From Limibacter armeniacum (GTDB lineage: Bacteria > Bacteroidota > Bacteroidia > Cytophagales > Flammeovirgaceae), in assembly GCF_036880985.1 (NCBI RefSeq), contig NZ_JBAJNO010000001.1:62001-126000 (forward strand): DNA of 64,000 bases, in the 5' to 3' direction. Positions 9,692 through 18,033 of the stretch are shown here, in pieces; the first letter of the stretch is position 1; every line of letters starts with the position of its first letter. The notes beneath the pieces were generated by a model. It ran no database searches, had not been told where the DNA came from, and worked only from the letters and a program-made list of their open reading frames with translations. The position numbers and the translations under genes are program-made.

Positions 9692-11017
9692 ATGAAAAAA
9701 TATATCAATAACTGGTGGGTTCTTTGCAGCTTATTGCTGTTGGGAGTCACAGCTTGTGAAGAGCAGGAAAATGAAGTATATCAAGGGGCTGCTTATGTAT
9801 CTTTAGTAGATACAGACTTTAATACTTCAGAAGATGCTGAAGGTGCATTGCGAGTACAGGTTCGTCTAACCACAACCAGTGCTGTGAATGCCCCTTTGGA
9901 AGTAACTTATAAGGTTGAAGGTGATGCAGGTTGGGAAAGCAGAATCAAAGACGAAAGCAATGGAAAAGTAACGATTGCTTCAGGTGAGTACACTGCTGAT
10001 ATCTTTCTGATGCCGATAAATAATGAGGAAATTGACAATGATGTCAATATTACTGTTACGCTTACAGGTGTGAGTGGTGCTGCTGTAAACTTAGGCTTGG
10101 GCAAAGCTGATTCTTATGTTCAAGCAGCTGTTTTTCTAAGTAATGAAGATAAACCAGAGTACAATTCATGTATTGCTGTATCTGAGGTATTGTTGGAGAA
10201 TGTGGTCAATCTGGCTTATACAGATTTCTATGATTCGGCAAAATATAGCGGAACAGACCCTGCTGGTTTGATCGTGGAACCTTCAGATGTGTTGGCATGT
10301 AATAAACTAAGGGTGACAGGTGATGCATTAGCCTTGTTTGCAGGTGCTTTTGATATAGAAATCAACGAGGAGAAAGGAACGGTAAACATTCCTCAGCAAA
10401 AGTATGGCAGTAAGGATGGTGAAGATTATTACATCGTAGCTATTGAAGAAGGTACTATTGACATTACTAGTGGAGAGATAAGTGTTAATATTCTTTGGTT
10501 TTCTTACGCCAAAGGAACAGACCCTTCTACGATTGATTTGCTGGCTGAGTATAAGGCTTCTACTTATAATTATTATGATGGCAACTTGAAGATTTCATTG
10601 GGTGCTTATTCGCCATGTACAGCATTGGGAGAGGCATTTTTGAATAAGGCGGTCACACTGGATTATGAAGATGAAGATCCAGATTACAGTGGTAATAATC
10701 CTGGTGTAGTACTTGAGCCAAATACTAAAACGTGTAATCGTATATTGGTAAAAGGAGATGCAATCAACTACTACGATGGAGAGTTTGAGCTACTGATTGA
10801 TGAAGAGAATAACACTGTAGAAGTGCCTTTACAGCTATATTCTGTTCAGGATAACGATACCCCTAATTATTATATACAATCATCAGCAGGGACCTATGAT
10901 CCTGCAACACAAACTATTGTAATTGACTTTGCTTGGAGTGGTTATGCAGACGGAGCAAACCCAGATCCATTGGGTGATGGGTATGTTGGGAAGCTGACAA
11001 TTACACTGGCTGAATAA
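9692..11017 (+). CDS. Surface lipoprotein with two tandem homologous domains
   Basis: Third gene of the SusCD operon, 441 residues. A lipobox ends at Cys22 (LLGVTACEEQ). Residues about 30-150 form an N-terminal beta-sandwich resembling the Calx-beta/DUF4843-type domains of SusE-like proteins. It is followed by two homologous repeats of about 140-150 residues, starting near Cys160 and Cys309. Each contains two cysteines, a YSG..P..V.EP segment and a CN+..V.GDA segment, then a Y.......YYI..EG.ID strand pattern. The paired cysteines could form disulfides. Such third lipoproteins usually help bind ligand at the cell surface, but this one's ligand is unknown. A terminator follows. Confidence 0.8.
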   Translation: MKKYINNWWVLCSLLLLGVTACEEQENEVYQGAAYVSLVDTDFNTSEDAEGALRVQVRLTTTSAVNAPLEVTYKVEGDAGWESRIKDESNGKVTIASGEYTADIFLMPINNEEIDNDVNITVTLTGVSGAAVNLGLGKADSYVQAAVFLSNEDKPEYNSCIAVSEVLLENVVNLAYTDFYDSAKYSGTDPAGLIVEPSDVLACNKLRVTGDALALFAGAFDIEINEEKGTVNIPQQKYGSKDGEDYYIVAIEEGTIDITSGEISVNILWFSYAKGTDPSTIDLLAEYKASTYNYYDGNLKISLGAYSPCTALGEAFLNKAVTLDYEDEDPDYSGNNPGVVLEPNTKTCNRILVKGDAINYYDGEFELLIDEENNTVEVPLQLYSVQDNDTPNYYIQSSAGTYDPATQTIVIDFAWSGYADGANPDPLGDGYVGKLTITLAE

Positions 11018-11036
11018 GCCATAACCTACTTTATTG

Positions 11037-11088
11037 AAAACATGGGTCATCCCGATTGGTAATTTCGGTGTTGGCTCATGTTTTTTTA
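11037..11088 (+). terminator. Rho-independent terminator of the first SusCD operon
   Basis: The outer arms AAAACATG (11037-11044) and CATGTTTT (11077-11084) enclose an inner CCGA/TCGG helix and are followed by a T run. It lies 20 bp after the lipoprotein stop codon. Confidence 0.75.
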
Positions 11089-11301
11089 TGTCCAAAATTA
11101 CCAGCATATGGAATCAGCTATAAGCTTGAATACCTGATTTTTTTACTTACCTAAGATGATTGATTAAGATTGGGCGATTGCGGTTTAGACTTTATATCGC
11201 ATATGAAAACTTCAAATATTACAATTTCTTCCAAACATTCTGATTGTTCAGTTTGTTGGCGGAGGTAGCTTAGACTATTTACCCCAAAAACAAATTTAGG
11301 A

Positions 11302-12201
11302 ATGGCAGAGACGTCCTCACAAGATGCTCGCTACTGGAAGGAGCGGTTTGAGGCACAACAGCAGATGCTGGAAATAACAATCGCTAATATGCAAAAAGCC
11401 ACCTTGCAGCTAAGTGAGTCAAAAGCAGCTTTAGAAAAGACAAATCATCAATTGCAGGGTAGCATATCCTATGCTACAAGACTTCAACAATCGATTTTGC
11501 CTGCAAAGACCAAACTCGATCAGATTTTTGACGACTATTTTATCTTCTTAAAGCCGAAGGATCAGTTGAGTGGTGACTCGTATTGGGTCCACAAGCATAA
11601 CCATCTGAAATACATTGCCGCAATAGATTGTACTGGACATGGTATTCCCGGAGCGATGTTGACCATGCTTGTGTCTACAGCTTTGGATCAATTGGTGACA
11701 GGTAAAGTGATTACTTCTCCTAGTGAAATCATCGAAGCATTGGATCAAAAAATCCATTACCTGCTGAATAATGATGAGCAAAATGAATTAAGAGGTAAAA
11801 ATGGACTGGACATTTCATTGTGTATTTTGGATGAGTCTACAAATACCTTGATATTCAGTGGGACACACCAGCAAATATTGCTTTTGGATGGAACACATCA
11901 GCGTGCAATTAAAGGTGCAAGGTATTATGTGGGTGAAAACTCTTCCAGAAAAACATCTCTGAAAGATCACCAACTTCAGTATAGCAAAGGGGAGAAGTTG
12001 TACCTTTTCTCTGATGGTTTTCCTGACCAGTTTTCCGTTCATGGTCAAAAATATACAGCAAAGAGGCTTAAAAGGCTGATTGCCACATTTTGGGATATCC
12101 CATTGAAAGGTCAGAAGAAAGCTTTGGAGATGGAGCTTTCAAACTTTAGAGGAAGCAGTCAACAGATTGATGATATATTGGTAATTGGAGTCCAACTATA
12201 A
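11302..12201 (+). CDS. SpoIIE-type PP2C serine/threonine phosphatase with N-terminal coiled coil
   Basis: A cytoplasmic 299-residue protein phosphatase. Residues about 1-60 are a Gln/Glu/Lys-rich coiled coil containing SYATRLQQSILP, the linker typical of bacteroidete SpoIIE/RsbU-like proteins. The catalytic PP2C domain follows. It has SGDSYW (metal-binding Asp of motif 2), AIDCTGHGIPGAMLTML, then GLDISLCILDE, LYLFSDGFPDQF and the final DDILVIGVQL. The metal-binding aspartates are all present. No membrane segment or fused sensor domain is seen, so the input comes from a partner. The next gene begins 11 bp later and may be its target in a partner-switching pair. The dephosphorylated substrate is inferred. 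Confidence 0.9.
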   Translation: MAETSSQDARYWKERFEAQQQMLEITIANMQKATLQLSESKAALEKTNHQLQGSISYATRLQQSILPAKTKLDQIFDDYFIFLKPKDQLSGDSYWVHKHNHLKYIAAIDCTGHGIPGAMLTMLVSTALDQLVTGKVITSPSEIIEALDQKIHYLLNNDEQNELRGKNGLDISLCILDESTNTLIFSGTHQQILLLDGTHQRAIKGARYYVGENSSRKTSLKDHQLQYSKGEKLYLFSDGFPDQFSVHGQKYTAKRLKRLIATFWDIPLKGQKKALEMELSNFRGSSQQIDDILVIGVQL

Positions 12202-12212
12202 ATAATATACAA

Positions 12213-12656
12213 GTGGAAAGTATAACAGCATCAGAACAGACAGTAAAAGTATTTTTGAAAGAATATCCGTATGCTAAACTTTATAAGGTAGCCAAACAGC
12301 CAACCTTGATTTGTGAGGCTACTAAAGAATATATTCCAATTGAAGACTTTATTGAGATGTTTGAGGATATGGGAGATATGGTCGCGCTACTGAATATTGA
12401 AAAATTCATTTTTGATAAGCGTGCCATGAAAACCTTTCACCAGCCAAGCATGGAATGGTACTTTGTAACTTGGAAAGAAGATTTGTACCGGTATGGCTTG
12501 AAAGTACACAGAAAAATATTGCCTAAAGATTTGGGTTGGTTTGAAGAAGCTGTCAAAGCCGGTAGAGCCAAAATTGAACAGGATTTTCCTGACTTTGATA
12601 TTACCCGATTTGATATACAGTATCGTGATTCTATAGAAGAAGCAATTAATTCTTAA
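12213..12656 (+). CDS. Hypothetical protein, possibly a STAS/SpoIIAA-like partner of the phosphatase
   Basis: A 147-residue soluble protein that starts with GTG 11 bp after the phosphatase stop, so the two are surely co-transcribed. I do not recognise a named family. The pattern is reminiscent of STAS-like bacteroidete proteins: a short beta strand, the segment IEKFIFDKRAMKTFH, then WYFVTWKEDLYRYGLKVHRKILP and a C-terminal helix. Those proteins act as anti-sigma antagonists dephosphorylated by SpoIIE-type phosphatases. The gene order supports that role, but the sequence alone does not prove it. A terminator follows directly. Confidence 0.65.
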   Translation: MESITASEQTVKVFLKEYPYAKLYKVAKQPTLICEATKEYIPIEDFIEMFEDMGDMVALLNIEKFIFDKRAMKTFHQPSMEWYFVTWKEDLYRYGLKVHRKILPKDLGWFEEAVKAGRAKIEQDFPDFDITRFDIQYRDSIEEAINS

Positions 12657-12665
12657 GCTGTAAGT

Positions 12666-12705
12666 AGGTCTTTTGGAAATTGAAACCGAAAGACCTTTTG
12701 TTTTT
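12666..12705 (+). terminator. Rho-independent terminator after the phosphatase operon
   Basis: An 11-bp stem of AGGTCTTT-t-GG with CC-g-AAAGACCT (12666-12676 with 12686-12696), containing one mismatch, is followed by TTTGTTTTT. Confidence 0.85.
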
Positions 12706-12879
12706 GTAACTCTTGATTGGGAAGGGAGTAATATTTTAGAGATGATACTTCTCTTGAGGTGATTTACAGGTTTTTATAATCCAATACCTATTTCTAAATA
12801 GCCTTAATAGCACCAAAATTAAGGTTATTCCAATATTATTCGAGTATCACTTGATTATCAATATTTATATTTTCAATTT

Positions 12880-12897
12880 TATATCGTGTGCGATATA
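12880..12897. promoter_or_regulatory. 18-bp palindrome, predicted OhrR/MarR operator
   Basis: TATATCG and CGATATA form perfect 7-bp arms around TGTG, 19 bp before the ATG of the first operon gene. A TTG (12851) and a TATATTTT box (12866) lie just upstream, so the palindrome would sit near the transcription start. The operon's last gene is an OhrR-type repressor, which makes autoregulation through this site likely. Confidence 0.6.
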
Positions 12898-12915
12898 ATC
12901 AAGCAAGATATAAAT

Positions 12916-13356
12916 ATGAAAACAACAGCACTTCAAAACGTATTTAGAGTCCTTTTAGGACTGATGATGGTATTGCCGGGAGTCGGTCATTTGACGTTTC
13001 AACGTGAAGAGTTTCTGGCTCAAGTACCTAGATGGCTACCTAACGATCCAGCATTTATGGATTTTGTCGTGATTTCCTCAGGAGTAGTGGAGATTGCACT
13101 AGGGTTAGCTATGATATTCTGGTCAAAGCACAAAGTGTATGTTGGCCTTGCATTAGCTACTTTTTATGTACTCATTTTTCCGGGTAACATTTCGCAATAC
13201 ACAAATGGTATTGATGCTTTTGGATTGGACACAGACCAAAAAAGACTGATCAGGCTGTTTTTCCAGCCGGTACTTATTCTTTGGGCATTATGGTCTACAG
13301 GTGCATTGAAGTATATAATTTCAAAATCAAGAAAAGAGAAACATTATGTCAAGTAA
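12916..13356 (+). CDS. DoxX-like small integral membrane protein
   Basis: An inner-membrane protein of 146 residues with four predicted hydrophobic segments (about 8-25, 58-75, 80-98 and 118-138). It resembles DoxX/DUF417-type proteins, with a typical GVGHL..F segment after the first helix. The ATG at 12916 (MKTTALQNVF) is preferred over an upstream GTG at 12886, because that GTG lies inside the palindromic operator. It is the first gene of an operon with a glutathione peroxidase (11-bp overlap) and an OhrR-like repressor. The biochemical role of DoxX-like proteins in such operons is unclear, and association with redox or thiol stress is the best guess. Confidence 0.8.
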   Translation: MKTTALQNVFRVLLGLMMVLPGVGHLTFQREEFLAQVPRWLPNDPAFMDFVVISSGVVEIALGLAMIFWSKHKVYVGLALATFYVLIFPGNISQYTNGIDAFGLDTDQKRLIRLFFQPVLILWALWSTGALKYIISKSRKEKHYVK

Positions 13357-13828
13357 AACATTTTACGAATTTGAGGCCACGAATATTCAAGGTAAAAATG
13401 TACCAATGGAATCATTCAAAGGTAAGACGGTTGTGGTGGTAAATACTGCAAGCAAATGTGGTCTTACGCCTCATTACAAAGGTTTGGAAAAACTATATAA
13501 TAAGTATAAGGATCGTGGGTTGGTAGTACTAGGGTTTCCTTGTAACCAGTTTGGCGAGCAAGAGCCAGGCAGTGCTGAGGATATTCAGGAGTTTTGCCAA
13601 CTCAATTATGGTGTGAGCTTCCCGATGTTTGACAAAGTAGATGTTAATGGCGAAAATGCTCATCCTATCTTTGAGTATCTAAAATCGGAGCTGAATGGCT
13701 TTTTAGGGAATAAAATAAAGTGGAACTTTACAAAGTTTCTAATTGATAAGAATGGGAAGCCTGTTAAGCGATTTGCGCCAACAACTAAACCTGATAGGAT
13801 GGAGGCTTCCATTGAGAAAATAATATAA
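13346..13828 (+). CDS. Glutathione peroxidase family protein (thiol peroxidase)
   Basis: A 160-residue cytoplasmic peroxidase that reduces hydroperoxides, probably using thioredoxin or other thiols. The catalytic set is intact: Cys38 in NTASKCGLTPHY, Gln68 in GFPCNQFG, and Trp126-Asn127 in WNFTKFLIDKNG. The peroxidatic residue is Cys, not selenocysteine. Length is normal. The start overlaps the DoxX-like gene by 11 bp, and the OhrR-type gene begins 3 bp after its stop. This fits induction by organic peroxide. Confidence 0.93.
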   Translation: MSSKTFYEFEATNIQGKNVPMESFKGKTVVVVNTASKCGLTPHYKGLEKLYNKYKDRGLVVLGFPCNQFGEQEPGSAEDIQEFCQLNYGVSFPMFDKVDVNGENAHPIFEYLKSELNGFLGNKIKWNFTKFLIDKNGKPVKRFAPTTKPDRMEASIEKII

Positions 13829-13831
13829 TTT

Positions 13832-14299
13832 ATGCCTGACGAATCTGAAATACTCTTTCTTGAAAAACAGTTGTGTTTTCCATTATATGCAGCCTCAAGG
13901 CTAACAACTAAAATTTACGGCCCTTATTTGGAGGAATTGGACCTTACATATCCGCAATATTTAGTCATGTTGGTCTTGTGGGAAAAAGGAAAACAGACAG
14001 TGAGCGAAATCAGTCACCTGTTACATTTGGAGACCAATACAGTCACTCCATTGTTAAAGCGATTGGAACAAAAGCATTTATTGGATAGAAAGAGATCTGA
14101 AACAGATGAAAGAAGTGTATTGGTTTCTCTGACCGATAAAGGAACCGTACTTAGAGAGAAAGCGGTTACTATTCCGGAGAAGATGCTAAACTCATTTAGT
14201 GACAGTACTATTTCGATGTCTGAGCTTCAAGTATTTCAGAAAACACTTTTTAAACTTGTGGATGTCTTGAGTGAAAAAGTAAAGGGTAAAAAAAGCTAA
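13832..14299 (+). CDS. ohrR: MarR-family repressor of the OhrR type (organic-peroxide sensor)
   Basis: A 155-residue winged-helix repressor. The N-terminus reads EKQLCFPLYAASR with Cys15, which is exactly the position and context of the redox-sensing cysteine of OhrR. The wHTH covers about residues 45-105 (VSEISHLLHLETNTVTPLLKRLE, then the wing DRKRSETDERSVLVSLTDKG). In this family, oxidation of the cysteine by organic peroxide releases the operator. It is the last gene of the operon with the glutathione peroxidase and DoxX-like genes, and probably acts on the palindrome at 12880-12897. No Ohr peroxidase gene is in the window, so the glutathione peroxidase seems to take that place. The symbol is given by motif and could differ in a curated genome. 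Confidence 0.88.
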   Translation: MPDESEILFLEKQLCFPLYAASRLTTKIYGPYLEELDLTYPQYLVMLVLWEKGKQTVSEISHLLHLETNTVTPLLKRLEQKHLLDRKRSETDERSVLVSLTDKGTVLREKAVTIPEKMLNSFSDSTISMSELQVFQKTLFKLVDVLSEKVKGKKS

Positions 14300-14350
14300 A
14301 TAGATCAATACAATATATTCCGAACTTTTTTCAGTAGGTGAAAGTAATAA

Positions 14351-14381
14351 AAAGCCTTCTCTATATGAGAAGGCTTTCAAT
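14351..14381. terminator. Bidirectional terminator between ohrR and cupin genes
   Basis: A perfect 11-bp stem (14351-14361 with 14367-14377) with a TATAT loop is flanked by A- and T-rich tracts. It sits between convergent stop codons. Confidence 0.85.
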
Positions 14382-14382
14382 T

Positions 14383-14742
14383 TTAGACATAATTCAATAT
14401 TTCAACCTCTTCAGGAACAAGAAAATACAGTACACATCCTGTTTCTGTTTTAACACTGTGCTTAAAATTTGGAGGTGTATATAGGTAGTTACCTTTTTTA
14501 AGCGTAGCTCCTTCAATAATGCATGTTCCCTCTAAAACAAATAGCTCTTCACCAGCAGGATGATTATGATAGGGGTAGCTTGCCCCTTTTTCAAGTTTAA
14601 GCAAAAAGCTTGGGGGTCTACCACTTTCATCATACCGCAAAGGTTTAACATAAATACCTTTCGTATAAACGCCTTCTTCTTTTAGTGGTTTCCACGCTAC
14701 TGAATTCGTGTTAACTATGTAATCTTCCATCTTTGTACTCAT
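14383..14742 (-). CDS. Cupin-domain protein (ChrR-like)
   Basis: A single-domain cupin of 119 residues. Motif 1 is visible as YPYHNHPAGEELFVLEG, giving two His and a Glu for metal binding. Motif 2 is GNYLYTPPNFKHSVKTETG with its His. The start at 14742 (MSTKMEDYIV) is preferred because the extra 19 residues from an upstream ATG at 14799 are not cupin-like. It lies 42-99 bp downstream of the AraC-type gene on the same strand, depending on the start used. ChrR-like cupins bind zinc or act as small enzymes or sensors, and the function here is unknown. Confidence 0.82.
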   Translation of the reverse strand: MSTKMEDYIVNTNSVAWKPLKEEGVYTKGIYVKPLRYDESGRPPSFLLKLEKGASYPYHNHPAGEELFVLEGTCIIEGATLKKGNYLYTPPNFKHSVKTETGCVLYFLVPEEVEILNYV

Positions 14743-14841
14743 GGTTATTAGTTTTAATTGCGAACGATAAATTATCATAACAAAGATGGAGTGTTTCATC
14801 TGCTCAAGGAATGGAAGATTATGAGATAACCATGTAATATT

Positions 14842-15633
14842 TCAGTTCTCTACTTGTTCCTTAAATAATTGAGGAGATAAAGCTGTATGCTTTTTAAAAA
14901 AATTAGAAAAGTAGAAAGGGTCATTGAACCCAAGTGCATATGAAGTTTCTTTCACTGACAACTTCTCATAGTAAAACAGTCTTTTGGCTTCAGACACAAT
15001 TAACCCATGAATTATTTGCTGAGCTGTTTTTCCTGCATGTTGTTTTGAAAGCTCATTTAACCTTACTTCCGTAGTTTCCAGCCTTTCAGCATAGTATTTA
15101 ACAGGTAGACTGTGTTGGAATTCAGCCCTAATTAACTCTAGGAATTTTAAGAAAAGGGCATCAGGCTTCCAAATTTCTTCCCCCTGCTGAATTTTGGCTC
15201 TATTGATTTCAATCAAAATAAGCTCAATTCTAGCATGTATTGAACTTAAGTATTGGTAAGGTTTCTCTTTGAGTTCTCTTATGATGCCATCTAAGTGTAT
15301 TGCGATTGCTGGGTGTTCAGATACCTCTATTACTGTATTTAGATCGAAATGGCAGAATAACCCATTTTGGAATATAAGCTCGATATCTTTATCATCTTTA
15401 CAGAAAAAATCATAAGTGAATTGTAGGGCTATACCTTTTGCATTTGGAGTTTCTATAAATTTATGAAACTGTCCTGAGGTAATAGTGACAGCGTGGTTAG
15501 CAGGAACTTTAAAGTTTACACTATCAATCTCCATTTCAATTTCCCCTTCAGAACACCAAACCAGAATGTATTTCTTTATCCTACGTTCCTTTATTGGTAA
15601 GTCAATTGAATTTATATGTATCGCTTCTATCAT
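14842..15633 (-). CDS. AraC-family transcriptional regulator
   Basis: A 263-residue regulator with an N-terminal cupin-like ligand domain (about 1-100, with a VPANHAVTITSGQFHKF segment). The C-terminal double HTH (about 165-260) reads YAERLETTEVRLNELSKQHAGKTAQQIIH, then LSVKETSYALGFNDPFYFSNFFKKHTALSPQLFK. This is the standard AraC signature. It lies between a cupin gene and an unknown gene on the same strand, with gaps of 30-42 bp, and probably controls them. The ligand is unknown. Confidence 0.92.
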   Translation of the reverse strand: MIEAIHINSIDLPIKERRIKKYILVWCSEGEIEMEIDSVNFKVPANHAVTITSGQFHKFIETPNAKGIALQFTYDFFCKDDKDIELIFQNGLFCHFDLNTVIEVSEHPAIAIHLDGIIRELKEKPYQYLSSIHARIELILIEINRAKIQQGEEIWKPDALFLKFLELIRAEFQHSLPVKYYAERLETTEVRLNELSKQHAGKTAQQIIHGLIVSEAKRLFYYEKLSVKETSYALGFNDPFYFSNFFKKHTALSPQLFKEQVEN

Positions 15634-15663
15634 TTTATTATTACACTAAAAATGACTGTATAA

Positions 15664-16050
15664 TTAGCTAAGTTTAATCATTACTTCTTTATTTTCTATT
15701 GTTGTCGTGACTGAATTTATTGTCTTTATAAAGCGCCAAGTATTTCCATCTAAGTCTTGATAATGAATCATCTCTGAGTACGGGGAGATATTATTTTTCA
15801 TTTCTATATTACGGATAATGAAAGGATGTTTTTTCCCATCTTCATTTTTTATTAGAAGTAAGACTTTTCTAGATAGGATTAGGGTGAAGTCACCTTCTAA
15901 AGTTATGCTAGCTTCTGTAGCCAAATCAGAGATAGTAATTGATAATACTTTGAAAGTCCTTCCAAATAACATCGTGAAAAAGTGTTTGTGGATGCTGATT
16001 TTCTCAATATGTTCGAATGCGGCATATCCATTTTTATAAGATACTTTCAT
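15664..16050 (-). CDS. Hypothetical protein, 128 residues
   Basis: I do not recognise this protein. It is predominantly beta-stranded, with no signal peptide or membrane segment. It contains a basic central segment (LILSRKVLLLIKNEDGKKHPFIIRNIE) and a C-terminal part reading YQDLDGNTWRFIKTINSV. It ends 30 bp before the AraC-type gene on the same strand and is probably the first gene of that small operon. Confidence 0.6.
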   Translation of the reverse strand: MKVSYKNGYAAFEHIEKISIHKHFFTMLFGRTFKVLSITISDLATEASITLEGDFTLILSRKVLLLIKNEDGKKHPFIIRNIEMKNNISPYSEMIHYQDLDGNTWRFIKTINSVTTTIENKEVMIKLS

Positions 16051-16426
16051 GATTTAGTGTGCTAATTCTATTGATGGTACTGTGATGGCAGTTCTAAGAA
16101 GTTTAAAGTTCAGTTGAGATTAGATAAATAAACATTTAAAAGCTACTTCATTAGATATGTTATCTTCATTAATTAAAAGAATTTGGCTGATATGAAGTGT
16201 TTGAAAGGAGAAGATACCTGTTGGTTCTGAGCGATATGATTCGTAAAAACTAATCTTGCATTTATGACTTTATGTAGGAATCAATACCCCCCCTCAATCG
16301 TCAGTAGCCTATTACTATCTTTGGTTATTCAATAGAATAGTAGGCTAAATCATTATTATGATTATATTTTCATGGATAAATCAATGTGATTTGAAGTAAT
16401 TATTTGTTTAGCCCAAAAACATAGAT
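16051..16426. other. Intergenic region, 376 bp, between divergent genes
   Basis: No gene or stable hairpin is seen. It contains a run of seven C at about 16287-16293 and a TAnnTTTG box at 16316-16323 that could drive the downstream oxidoreductase. Confidence 0.4.
16316..16323 (+). promoter_or_regulatory. Candidate Bacteroidota -7 promoter box
   Basis: TATCTTTG matches the TAnnTTTG consensus used by the primary sigma factor of Bacteroidota. It lies about 104 bp upstream of the oxidoreductase ATG. No convincing -33 TTTG was found, so the call is tentative. Confidence 0.35.
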
Positions 16427-18010
16427 ATGCCCCAATCATATAAGAAACAGAAACCAGATTCCACTTATGATTATGTAATTATAGGCTCTGGAATAAGTGG
16501 TATTGGACTTGCCGCCATCTTGGGAAAGGAAGGCTTTCGTTGTGTTGTCCTTGAGCGGCACTATACACCCGGAGGTTATACCCATGTATTTACCCGTAGG
16601 GGGTACGAGTGGGATGTTGGAATTCACTATGTTGGAGAGGTACATCGGGAAGGCAGTACAACGAGTCGTTTGATGTCTTATATCTCAGATGGAACACTTC
16701 GTTGGGAGGAGATGGATGAGGAGTATGATCGTATTTATCTGGGTGATGAAAAAGTATTTGGGATAAGGAAAGGAATCCAGAATTATAAAGCATCTCTTTA
16801 CAATGAATTCCCTGATGAAAAACATGCTATAGATCAGTACTTTGAGTTACTTAAGCAAGCGGGTAAAGCGACTTACAGCCTGTTTATGAGAAAAGGGATG
16901 CCTGGTATGCTCAAATGGCTGTTTGGTAATAGTATGAAGAAAAGGGCAGCAGCCTTTGAAGGAAAAACCACCCGAGAAGTACTGGAAGGAATTACCCAAA
17001 ATGAGACTTTAATAGGGGTACTTACTGGTCAGTATGGGGATTATGGTCTTCCGCCATCAGAGAGTAGTTTCCTGATGCATACGATGTTGGTGACTCATTA
17101 TTTTAATGGTGGCTCTTATCCGGTAGGAGGTAGTTCCAGTATTTATAAATCCATAGAGCCAGTAATACAGCAATATGGGGGAGCAGTCTATATTAATGCT
17201 GAAGTAAAGGAACTGTGGGTAGAGAAAAACAAGGCTAAAGGGGTAGTGATGGTGGATGGTAATCGTATCAAGGCTACTAAAGGTGTGATCAGCAGTGCAG
17301 GTTTTGTAACAACCTATGAAAAGCTTATTCCTCCATATCTCAATATTCCCAAACCCAAAGTACTGGAAGAAGTTAAGCCATCTTCAGCTCATTTATGCTT
17401 ATATGTAGGTATGAATGGGTCCGCTGAAGAATTGCAACTTACTAAGACTAACTTTTGGATATACCCAGGTGTAAACCATGATACTTCTGTGGAAGCTTAC
17501 CGCAAGGATCAGGAGGAAGCCGCCTTACCTGTTATCTATATCTCTTTTCCTGCAGCTAAAGATCCTGATTGGCAGATGCGTTACCCTGGAAAAAGTACAT
17601 TGGAAATTATCACTATAAGTGATTATGAGTACTTCAAAGAATGGGAAAATCAACCATGGAAAAAGAGGGGAGAAGCTTATGAGCATTTTAAGGAGCAGCT
17701 TTCTCAAAAGCTATTGGAAGCTTTATATGAAAAATTGCCGCAATTGAGAGGTAAAGTAGATTATTATGAACTCTCGACACCACTGTCCACTGCTCATTTT
17801 ATGAATTATACTAAAGGGGAAATATATGGTTTGAATCATACTCCTGAGCGATTTTATAGTGATGAGCTAAATGTCAAAACGCCTATCAAGAACTTCTATA
17901 TGACAGGACAGGATCTGATCAGTTGTGGATTTGCAGGTAGCCTGAGTGCAGCATACGTAACGGCGTCCTACTTACGGAAGAAGAATATGTTTAAGAAAGC
18001 TAAGAAGTAA
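16427..18010 (+). CDS. FAD-dependent phytoene-dehydrogenase/retinol-saturase-like oxidoreductase
   Basis: A 527-residue flavoprotein of the carotenoid isomerase/phytoene desaturase superfamily. The N-terminal dinucleotide-binding motif is YVIIGSGISGIGLAAILGKEG, followed by VVLERHYTPGGYTHVFTRRGYEWDVGIHYVG. The GIHYVGEV stretch is typical of the all-trans-retinol 13,14-reductase branch. The C-terminal FAD motif reads FYMTGQDLISCGFAGSLSAAYVTASYL. Members saturate or isomerise polyene chains, and the true substrate here is not known. It stands alone, preceded by a candidate promoter and followed by a strong terminator. Confidence 0.85.
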   Translation: MPQSYKKQKPDSTYDYVIIGSGISGIGLAAILGKEGFRCVVLERHYTPGGYTHVFTRRGYEWDVGIHYVGEVHREGSTTSRLMSYISDGTLRWEEMDEEYDRIYLGDEKVFGIRKGIQNYKASLYNEFPDEKHAIDQYFELLKQAGKATYSLFMRKGMPGMLKWLFGNSMKKRAAAFEGKTTREVLEGITQNETLIGVLTGQYGDYGLPPSESSFLMHTMLVTHYFNGGSYPVGGSSSIYKSIEPVIQQYGGAVYINAEVKELWVEKNKAKGVVMVDGNRIKATKGVISSAGFVTTYEKLIPPYLNIPKPKVLEEVKPSSAHLCLYVGMNGSAEELQLTKTNFWIYPGVNHDTSVEAYRKDQEEAALPVIYISFPAAKDPDWQMRYPGKSTLEIITISDYEYFKEWENQPWKKRGEAYEHFKEQLSQKLLEALYEKLPQLRGKVDYYELSTPLSTAHFMNYTKGEIYGLNHTPERFYSDELNVKTPIKNFYMTGQDLISCGFAGSLSAAYVTASYLRKKNMFKKAKK

Positions 18011-18033
18011 ACCTTTCGGGTATATCTTCTAAT

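Noticed and set aside
12886-12915. Upstream GTG start for the DoxX-like protein
   Set aside because: The GTG lies inside the perfect palindrome, and the 10 extra residues are not typical. The ATG at 12916 gives the normal N-terminus.
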